Below the pieces are notes generated by a model, which searched no databases, was not told the origin of the DNA, and saw only the letters and a program-made list of their open reading frames with translations. This document shows, in pieces, positions 12,525 through 18,993 of a DNA stretch of 21,428 nt (position 1 is the stretch's first letter; every line of letters starts with the position of its first letter). The DNA comes from an uncultured Olsenella sp. (GTDB lineage Bacteria > Actinomycetota > Coriobacteriia > Coriobacteriales > Atopobiaceae), in assembly GCA_900548775.1 (NCBI GenBank), contig URLM01000034.1, forward strand, positions 1 to 21,428, read 5' to 3'. The position numbers and the translations under genes are program-made.

Positions 12525-14531
12525 TTACTCCACTATGCGGTACAACCTGATGTCACGGTCCTTGTAGACAAGCTCGAATCCTGGGGTGCTCTCGTCTATG
12601 GACTCGATGCCCGCCCAGTCCTCAGGGCGATAGAAGCTTGTTGCCAGCTGGGACCTCCCCGTGACGTCCATCTGAAGCACCCAGCGTATGCCCAGGCGCT
12701 CCGCCTCCGCGCGAACGTCCTCGTTGGTCGCAATCTGGTCGAGGCTGGTGCGCACGAGCTGCGTGCCCTCCGTGTCCAGGGGACCTCGCTTATTGGCAAT
12801 GCCGTCGTTGGTCCTGTAGAGCACGCGGATGTCGTTGGTGCCGTAGAGATACAGGCTCCCGTCGTAGGTCGAGTTGGCAACGGTGTCGTCTCCCACGATC
12901 TCCTTGATGTCTTGCAGGTCGCTGCGTATGTCACTGCTGTTGAGGGGGTTCCACCGGCCGTACGAGGCGTCTATTTCGTAGCGGGCATGGTTGAGTGCGC
13001 CGTAATAATGGATGGGGACAAACGCCTCGACGGAGACGAGGACGATGGCGGCGAGCGCCGGTGCGACGACCGCAGCCCTACGGACTCCCGGGTGCCTGGG
13101 AGACTTCCCCAGACGCGTTTTGACGAGGTGGCAGATTCCCGAGACGCCCTCCGCGGCGAACATGATGGCGGGGATGACGAGAAACGCGGCGATTCGGTTG
13201 GAGTCCGCGTACCAGAAGCCGGTGAGGAGCTGCCTTGCGAGCCCCTCCACGGAACCCGCGACAATGCACATGACCTGGACTATCACGTAGGAGGCCACCA
13301 GCCCAGGGTGGCGATGCCTGGCGAGGTCGGTTATCACCCCGATGGCCGCAAGTGCAAAGAGGAGTGGCTGGCCCTCGCGCAGCTCGTAGAGGTGGCTGCT
13401 GGTGATGAGCAACGCCTGGTTGCGGATGGCTTCCGGGACGCTTTCGTAGGTGCCCCAGTAGTTGTTGACGATGCCTTGAAGGAACGGGGCGTTGAAAAGG
13501 GCAACCCAGGCTGCGACTGCCACTGCCAGCACTCCCGCCGCCATTGCCAAGGCGCGTGCGAAGGAGGAGCCGCAGTGTCGCTGCGTGCGAAAGACGTGCA
13601 CCGCAACGGAAGGCACGGCGAGCACGCCAAGCGAGAAGTCGGCGTTCGGGTGCACAAGCGCGAGGGCGACAACAGTGACGAGAAGGGCGGCCGCGTAGAA
13701 CGCGTGGCTTCCCGTCTCGTCACGCATAAGTCCAAACACAAGCGCTACGCCCAGGGGCAGCAGCGCAAAGGCAAAGAGGTTGGGGTAGAGCGGCCCAAAG
13801 ACGACTAGCGCGTAGGGCATGGCGGGAAAGAGGCAGCACAGTACCGCCCCGGCGAGCAGGGCTGCCGCATCGTCCCGGAAGACCTCGGAGATGCAGAGCG
13901 CCATCGCGAGGGGAAACACGACGGAGCCAAACACGACGACGGAGGCATTGATGGCCATCGGGGCAGAAACCCCTGCCCCGAGGACGACGAGTGCGCAAAG
14001 TCCGTGGTAGGCGGCCGGGTAGAAGCTGAGAATGGCGCCCGTCTCGCCAAGGGGGTTGGCGACGGCGTCCGCAGCGGTGAGGTAGGCGCTTGCGCGGAGC
14101 GACGACATGCTCTGCGAATCTGCAAACGCTCGGATGACGCTCAGGTGGGTGTCGTTGTCCCACTGCTGGATGAAGCCGCCTGCGGCGGTGTCTCGAGAGA
14201 CAAAGACGTAGAGGCAGACGGCGGTTCCTACGGCGATGTAGAGCAGGGCGACTTGTGGGGTGAGTCCCTTGCCAACTTCTGACAGCTTTCTGCGTCGGCG
14301 TGCGAGAAGAAACGCCGAAAGCAGGCAGACAGCGGTCAGCGGCACGAACATGGTGAAGGGGTTTGCGGGAATTCCTGCGAGTGCGTATACGACTCCCGCA
14401 ACTCCCAGCCATGCCGTCGAGACGATGGGGGAGAGCGCAAGGGAGGCGCACGTGGGGATTCCTGCGGCGACAAGCGCGAGGAATCCGGGCGCGAAGAGCA
14501 TGAGAACCATGACGAGAACTGCGATGAGCAC
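12525..14531 (-). CDS. DUF6541-type multi-pass membrane protein (putative GT-C-like glycosyltransferase)
   Basis: This 668-residue protein has about a dozen hydrophobic helices and a C-terminal soluble domain from about residue 500. The helix pattern and the QQWDNDTHLSVIRAFADS loop (about residue 125) match actinobacterial DUF6541 proteins. There the acidic D-N-D loop after the first helices resembles the metal-binding loop of lipid-carrier-dependent GT-C glycosyltransferases. YPAAYHGLCAL and GPLYPNLFAFALLP are also family-like. The C-terminal part (NSTYDGSLYLYGTNDIRVLY…RWVLQMDV) resembles the outer domains of mannosyl- or arabinosyltransferase-like proteins. The start is GTG (14529-14531) with a weak AGAGG further upstream. 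It is divergent from the acyltransferase gene. A role in surface glycan assembly is inference. Confidence 0.75.
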   Translation of the reverse strand: MLIAVLVMVLMLFAPGFLALVAAGIPTCASLALSPIVSTAWLGVAGVVYALAGIPANPFTMFVPLTAVCLLSAFLLARRRRKLSEVGKGLTPQVALLYIAVGTAVCLYVFVSRDTAAGGFIQQWDNDTHLSVIRAFADSQSMSSLRASAYLTAADAVANPLGETGAILSFYPAAYHGLCALVVLGAGVSAPMAINASVVVFGSVVFPLAMALCISEVFRDDAAALLAGAVLCCLFPAMPYALVVFGPLYPNLFAFALLPLGVALVFGLMRDETGSHAFYAAALLVTVVALALVHPNADFSLGVLAVPSVAVHVFRTQRHCGSSFARALAMAAGVLAVAVAAWVALFNAPFLQGIVNNYWGTYESVPEAIRNQALLITSSHLYELREGQPLLFALAAIGVITDLARHRHPGLVASYVIVQVMCIVAGSVEGLARQLLTGFWYADSNRIAAFLVIPAIMFAAEGVSGICHLVKTRLGKSPRHPGVRRAAVVAPALAAIVLVSVEAFVPIHYYGALNHARYEIDASYGRWNPLNSSDIRSDLQDIKEIVGDDTVANSTYDGSLYLYGTNDIRVLYRTNDGIANKRGPLDTEGTQLVRTSLDQIATNEDVRAEAERLGIRWVLQMDVTGRSQLATSFYRPEDWAGIESIDESTPGFELVYKDRDIRLYRIVE

Positions 14532-14707
14532 GAAACCTAACCTCTGAGAGCGATAGCTGGTCGATGCCGTTCGTACGCTACCACTGTTGGCGCCATTGCC
14601 AAGCTTTGCCCAAGGGGTTGTGTCCGTTTGGTGCCGGGCACATCATCAAGGCTCCGCGCTTTCAGCTATCCTGTGAAAACTTGCATTTTTCTGTCGAAGG
14701 ACCCGCA
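14532..14707. other. Divergent promoter region between the DUF6541 gene and the acyltransferase gene
   Basis: About 176 bp without a gene. It contains short inverted repeats TTGGC-GCCATT-GCCAA (14587-14602) and GTGCC-G-GGCAC (14631-14641). A rightward TATCCT (14667-14672) is a weak -10 candidate. No consensus promoter is seen for either direction. Confidence 0.45.
14696..14701 (+). promoter_or_regulatory. Ribosome binding site deciding the TTG start of the acyltransferase
   Basis: GAAGGA ends six bases before TTG 14708-14710. This is why the shorter form is chosen over an in-frame ATG about 48 codons upstream. Confidence 0.55.
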
Positions 14708-15808
14708 TTGTCTGAATCCGCTCATACGCATCTCTACTTCGAGGACGTCCTCAACGTCCTGTCGTGCTTCGCCGTCGTGGCGCTGCACTGCTCGCTCACC
14801 GTTTTTGGGCCTGCGCGCGGCCACGAGTGGAACATCGCCCTGGTGCAGCAGGCAGTCTTCATCTTCGCCGTTCCCGTGTTCATGATGCTGAGCGGGGCAA
14901 ACCTCATGGAGTACCGCAGCCGCTACTCGACTCGCGAGTTCTTCCGCAAGCGAGTCCTCAGGGTGGGCGTGGCGCTTCTCGTGGGAAGCGTTGCCTGCTA
15001 CCTCGCATATTGCCTCTTTCCGGACTCGTTCTGGGGTGCGCGCGACGTCGCGAAGGACTTCTCCCTGCGGGCGTTCGTCCATGGGCTTCTGGGCAACACC
15101 ATCAACAACACCTACTGGTTCTTCTACGCCATTCTCGGCGTCTATTGCGTGACCCCGCTGCTCTCGCTTGCCGCCGACAGGCCCCGCATGCTGCGCGGGC
15201 TTCTGGCGGGAGGGTTCCTCCTCGCGTTTGTGGCGCCAACGCTTACCTGGGCCCATGTCGTGAGGCCTGAGGACGCTAGCGCCGTACAGGGCTGGCCCCT
15301 CCTCACGAGCACGTCCGTCTTCTATTTCCTCCTTGGCTACTACCTGCGCAGGTACGTACCGGACACCAAGGCGGTTTGCGCGGTCGCGGCCATAGCGATG
15401 GTCGCGTCGCCGGTGCTCATGCATGCCATCGGATATGCCGTGAATGTTGCGAGGCCCGAGTACGACTCCTTCCCCGTGAACGCGTTCTTCCCGCTTGCGG
15501 CCACCTACGCCGCGGGCCTGTTCTGCGCTGTGCGTGCGCTGGAGCCGCGCCTCAGGGCGATGGGAAAACGCGCGAGGGGCGCCCTCGTCACGCTCTCCTC
15601 GGCGTCCCTGTACGTGTACCTGTTCCACATCCCCGTGATCAACTGGCTTGGGGCAAACGTCACGCCCGAGCAGGGCGCCCGCTTCTCAAGGCACCCGCTC
15701 TACGAGGCCGTCCTGGTGTTTGTCCTCGTCGGCGTGCCGAGCGTTGCGTATGCGCTGGCCAAGCGCGCAGCGAAGCGTCGCTCGAAGGAAGCGGCCGGCG
15801 CGCGGTAA
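14708..15808 (+). CDS. Membrane acyltransferase, acyltransferase-3 family
   Basis: This 366-residue multi-pass protein begins LSESAHTHLYFEDVLNVLSCFAV with the first helix ending in VALHCS. The His in that first helix is the hallmark of acyltransferase-3 enzymes, which pass acetyl or succinyl groups across the membrane to sugars. Family-like stretches include VFMMLSGANLM, FFRKRVLRVGVALL, NTYWFFYAILGVYCVTPLL and SASLYVYLFHIPVINWLG. About ten hydrophobic helices are visible, and the C-terminus is basic (AKRRSKEAAGAR). The TTG start is supported by GAAGGA. Its neighbours are the divergent DUF6541 gene and, downstream, tyrS. Its likely job is O-acylation of a surface glycan, but the target cannot be read from sequence. 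Confidence 0.8.
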   Translation: MSESAHTHLYFEDVLNVLSCFAVVALHCSLTVFGPARGHEWNIALVQQAVFIFAVPVFMMLSGANLMEYRSRYSTREFFRKRVLRVGVALLVGSVACYLAYCLFPDSFWGARDVAKDFSLRAFVHGLLGNTINNTYWFFYAILGVYCVTPLLSLAADRPRMLRGLLAGGFLLAFVAPTLTWAHVVRPEDASAVQGWPLLTSTSVFYFLLGYYLRRYVPDTKAVCAVAAIAMVASPVLMHAIGYAVNVARPEYDSFPVNAFFPLAATYAAGLFCAVRALEPRLRAMGKRARGALVTLSSASLYVYLFHIPVINWLGANVTPEQGARFSRHPLYEAVLVFVLVGVPSVAYALAKRAAKRRSKEAAGAR

Positions 15809-15915
15809 GGTGCTTTGACGTCCGGGCTCCTGCGGCAGGCGCATGGCAGCAACCTGCGCTATCCTTGTGCGTGCGCGGTCGCAGGCGCGATCCGCGAAGA
15901 CACGCGAACACACAC

Positions 15916-15920
15916 GGAGG
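15916..15920 (+). promoter_or_regulatory. Ribosome binding site deciding the TTG start of tyrS
   Basis: GGAGG lies eight bases before TTG 15929-15931. The longer in-frame ORF upstream (from 15815) has no comparable site and a non-family N-terminus. Confidence 0.7.
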
Positions 15921-15928
15921 ACAGAGCT

Positions 15929-17146
15929 TTGCTGCCAGTCGAAGAACAGCTGAAGGTCATCACGTCGGGCACCATGCAGATCGTGCCCATGGACGAGCTT
16001 CGCAAGAAGCTTGAGCGAGGGGTGCCGCTCAACGTCAAGCTGGGCGTGGATCCCACCAGCCCCGACCTCCACCTCGGCCACGCCGTCCCCCTGCGTAAGA
16101 TGCGCCAGTTCCAGGACCTTGGACACAAGGTCACGCTCATCATCGGCAACGGCACCGCGCTTATCGGCGACCCCTCCGGCCGCGACTCCACCCGCCCGCC
16201 CCTCACCGAGGAGCAGGTCGAGGCCAACGCCAAGACCTACGTGGCGCAGGCCATGAAGGTCCTTGACCCCGAGAAGACCACCATCGTCCACAACGGCGAC
16301 TGGCTGAAGCCCCTCGACCTCTCCAAGATGCTCAAGCTCATGAGCCAGTTCAACGTGGCGCGCATCCTCGAGCGCGAGGACTTCCACAACCGCTACACCA
16401 ACGGCCAGTCCATTGCCCTGCACGAGTTCATCTACCCCGTGCTTCAGGCCTACGACTCCGTGGTGGTGAAGGCGGACGTCGAGATGGGCGGCAACGACCA
16501 GATCTTCAACCTGCTCGCCGGCCGCGACCTCATGCGCGCCATGGGCATGGAGCCGCAGGTCGCGCTCACGGTGCCGCTGCTCGTGGGCACCGACGGCGTG
16601 AAGAAGATGTCCAAGTCCTACAAGAACTACGTTGGCCTCACGGACCCGGCGGACGACATGTACGGCAAGATCATGTCCATCACCGACGAGCTGGTGCCGC
16701 TCTACTTCCGCCTGTGCTCCACGCTTCCCGTGGACCAGATCGACGCCATCGACGCGCAGTTCAAGGACGGCACGGCAGACCCGTACGCCCTCAAGCGCGA
16801 GCTTGCCCGCAACATCTGCGACCTCTACCACGGCGCAGGCGCGGGCGACGCCGCCCAGGCGGCCTTCGATGCCACGTTCAAGAAGGGCGAGGTGCCCGAG
16901 GACATCGCCGAGTTCCCGCTCTCCACGGTCCAGGTGAACGACGAGGGCAAGGTCTACCTGGCCAAGCTCCTGGTGGACGTGAAGATTGCCAGCGGCACCG
17001 GCGAGGCGCGCCGCCTCATCGACGGCGGCGGCGTCAAGATAGACGGCAAGGCCGTGGCACCAAAGTGCTACAACGTCGTCCCCGCGCTCTTCTCGGCGGG
17101 GACCGTTCTTCAGAGCGGCAAGAAGCGCTGGGCAAAGCTGGTGTAA
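15929..17146 (+). CDS. tyrS: Tyrosyl-tRNA synthetase
   Basis: This 405-residue class I aminoacyl-tRNA synthetase charges tRNA-Tyr. The HIGH-type motif is DLHLGH (46-51), the KMSKS loop is exact (226-230), and GNDQIFNLLAGRDL (188-201) is the tyrosine/ATP pocket segment. The C-terminal S4-like RNA-binding domain begins near 340 and includes KLLVDVKIASGTGEARRLI and GGVKIDGK. It belongs to the TyrZ-like branch, given the KMSKS rather than KFGKT form. The start is TTG behind GGAGG. No T-box leader is seen in the 120 bp upstream. The stop TAA (17144-17146) shares its last A with the ATG of the following membrane-protein gene. Confidence 0.97.
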   Translation: MLPVEEQLKVITSGTMQIVPMDELRKKLERGVPLNVKLGVDPTSPDLHLGHAVPLRKMRQFQDLGHKVTLIIGNGTALIGDPSGRDSTRPPLTEEQVEANAKTYVAQAMKVLDPEKTTIVHNGDWLKPLDLSKMLKLMSQFNVARILEREDFHNRYTNGQSIALHEFIYPVLQAYDSVVVKADVEMGGNDQIFNLLAGRDLMRAMGMEPQVALTVPLLVGTDGVKKMSKSYKNYVGLTDPADDMYGKIMSITDELVPLYFRLCSTLPVDQIDAIDAQFKDGTADPYALKRELARNICDLYHGAGAGDAAQAAFDATFKKGEVPEDIAEFPLSTVQVNDEGKVYLAKLLVDVKIASGTGEARRLIDGGGVKIDGKAVAPKCYNVVPALFSAGTVLQSGKKRWAKLV

Positions 17147-18864
17147 TGTCCTCTCGTTCTTATAGAGAGCTTCTTTCGCGGTTGGTCGTAACGCTTGCGT
17201 GGTCGGCTCTCGTGAGCGTGCTTCTCGAGGCCGGTACCCTTGTGGGGGCGCCGGTCTCGAGTCCGTTCGTTTCTTCGGACTGGCGTCCCGCACGAATGCT
17301 CGTGTTCTTTGTCCTCGCGCTGCCGCTGGTGTACTGGGTGCGCAAGAGGCTCTCCCAATGTTGGGAGTCCTCCTCGGGAGGCCCGGGGATTGTTGTCAGC
17401 CTTGGGGAGGGCATGCGGCCGAGTGCCATTCCGGCGTTCCTGCGCCGGTCGCCCGAGCTTGCCTTCTTCGCGATGTCTCTTTGCTCGGGGGTGCTGTGCG
17501 CGTTTCTGCTCCCTGCCTACGCGTCCTCCTCGTGGGATGGGTTCACGCACTTCAACACCGCAAACGCCATGTCCTACGTGGTCGACGCACAGTACTCGGG
17601 TGCAGACGCCCTCATGGCCACGAGCAACGCATACGTGTGGTCCCAAGCGATCGAGGGACAAAACGTCTTTCCCACGAAAAACGACGCTGCTGCCAAGGCG
17701 GTTGTCTACGAAACTCTTGAGCAGGCCGAGAAGAGCACTCCCATTGTCTCATGCGAGGGCACCGAGGTTCTTGGTGGCGGCTCCTGGATTGCGGCTGCCC
17801 ACGTGGGCAACATCCCCAATGCCGCTGGCCTTTGGCTCGGGCGGCTGCTGCACCTTGGGTTCGCCGGCCGCTACGTCATGGGTCGCATCGCGGGCGTGCT
17901 CTTCTACTCGCTGACGATGCTTCTTGCCATGCGGCGCCTGAAGGGTGGAAGGCTTGCGCTGGGAACCTTCTCGCTCTTCCCGACCCTGGTGATCTTGTCG
18001 GCGAGTTACACGTACGACACCTGGTCCGTGTCGCTCATCGCCTATGCGTTTGCTGCGTTCGTGGGGTCCTGCCAGCGGGAGGGCGGTGGCCTTTCGTGCC
18101 GCGAGGCATCTGGCTCGCCCGTCCCCTTCATCCTGGGCGCGCTTGTTCGTGCGGTCTACTTCCCGCTGCTCGTCTCCTTCCTCGCGATTCCTACGGATAG
18201 TTTCTCCTCTCGTCGCGAGGCGAGGCGATACCGTACCCTGGTGGTGCTCTCCGCGGTCGCTCTGCTCGCATCGTTTGCCATTCGCTTTGCGGTAGCTCCC
18301 GGTGGCGGCGACTCGCAGGGCTCTGCCGACGTCTCCCAGGGAGACCAGATTGCCTTCATCCTTGCGAGCCCCATTCGCTACCTTGGCGTCGTGCTTGCCA
18401 CCACGGGAAGGATGCTCACGCCCCAGAGCCTGGTCGTGACCGAGCCCCTGGCCTTCTCGGCTCCCTACGTAACGGCGCCGGGGACGTTCCAGAGCATGAC
18501 GATAAACGCGCTGTTCGTGGGGCTGGCAATTCTCGTCTGCGTGCTCGACCGCACGCGGGATGATCTCCTCCTTGCGCACCCGTACGTGAAGGCGCTTTAC
18601 ATGCTGGGGTTGGCATGTGGATGGGGGCTTGCGGTGACGGGGCTGTATGTCTCGTTCACGGCAGTGGGGGCTCCCCTGGCCGAGGGACTGCAGGTGCGCT
18701 ACCTGCTCGCGCTGGTTCCCCCTGCGGGGATGCTGCTGCTCGACTTTGCTGGCGTTGCCCGCAGGGACTTCGGCGTGAAGCTGCGCTGGCTGGCATCTGT
18801 CGCTGTGCTGGGGTCATGCGGGCTTCTCGCCTGGTCTCTGGTCGCTACGTTTGCGGGGGCGTAG
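17146..18864 (+). CDS. DUF2142-like multi-pass membrane protein (putative glycosyltransferase)
   Basis: This 572-residue protein has about a dozen predicted helices. An early outer loop carries SSWDGFTHFNTANAMSYV (about 131-148), equivalent in place to the P-D-E…H-F loop of DUF2142/GT-C proteins. It is followed by a long extracellular segment (SNAYVWSQAI…) and later ASYTYDTWSVSLIAYAFAAF, a common helix of this family. The ATG (17146-17148) overlaps the tyrS stop by one base. No ribosome site is evident other than within the tyrS end, so translation is probably coupled. Codon use is looser than in tyrS. It likely acts on a lipid-linked surface glycan, but that is inference. The family call is moderate. 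Confidence 0.65.
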   Translation: MSSRSYRELLSRLVVTLAWSALVSVLLEAGTLVGAPVSSPFVSSDWRPARMLVFFVLALPLVYWVRKRLSQCWESSSGGPGIVVSLGEGMRPSAIPAFLRRSPELAFFAMSLCSGVLCAFLLPAYASSSWDGFTHFNTANAMSYVVDAQYSGADALMATSNAYVWSQAIEGQNVFPTKNDAAAKAVVYETLEQAEKSTPIVSCEGTEVLGGGSWIAAAHVGNIPNAAGLWLGRLLHLGFAGRYVMGRIAGVLFYSLTMLLAMRRLKGGRLALGTFSLFPTLVILSASYTYDTWSVSLIAYAFAAFVGSCQREGGGLSCREASGSPVPFILGALVRAVYFPLLVSFLAIPTDSFSSRREARRYRTLVVLSAVALLASFAIRFAVAPGGGDSQGSADVSQGDQIAFILASPIRYLGVVLATTGRMLTPQSLVVTEPLAFSAPYVTAPGTFQSMTINALFVGLAILVCVLDRTRDDLLLAHPYVKALYMLGLACGWGLAVTGLYVSFTAVGAPLAEGLQVRYLLALVPPAGMLLLDFAGVARRDFGVKLRWLASVAVLGSCGLLAWSLVATFAGA

Positions 18865-18993
18865 GGACGTCTGGCGGCTCTCTTCTCGGTGTCCCCCGTG
18901 CGAAGTTGGTTCTCCCGGTGCCGTCATCCCGCATCGCGGCCAAATGTGACGTATCTTAGGCACCCGTGATATCCAATGCACAAGGAGAAGATC
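18865..18993. other. Spacer upstream of the U32 gene
   Basis: About 130 bp without a gene. A rightward TATCTT (18952-18957) is a possible -10 for the U32 gene, with a leader of about 30 nt. No -35 or terminator hairpin is convincing. Confidence 0.4.
18982..18987 (+). promoter_or_regulatory. Ribosome binding site deciding the TTG start of the U32 gene
   Basis: AAGGAG lies six bases before TTG 18994-18996. The first residues after it read directly into the family N-terminus (IELLAPAGG). Confidence 0.75.

Noticed and set aside
12465..12525. Terminator for the DUF6541 gene from the GCGCGC pairs near 12490-12512
   Set aside because: The stem is only 6 bp with a 12-base or longer loop and no T-run, too weak to call.
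10034..12550. 838-codon plus-strand open frame opposite the PBP gene
   Set aside because: The opposite strand encodes a complete class A PBP with all catalytic motifs. The plus-strand translation has no recognisable domain and starts inside the terminator hairpin.
15809..15928. T-box riboswitch upstream of tyrS
   Set aside because: Only 120 bp are available and no T-box consensus or antiterminator hairpin is seen.
15686..17293. 535-codon minus-strand open frame across tyrS
   Set aside because: It is a shadow of tyrS. The composition is skewed to Val/His/Leu/Arg and there is no ribosome site.
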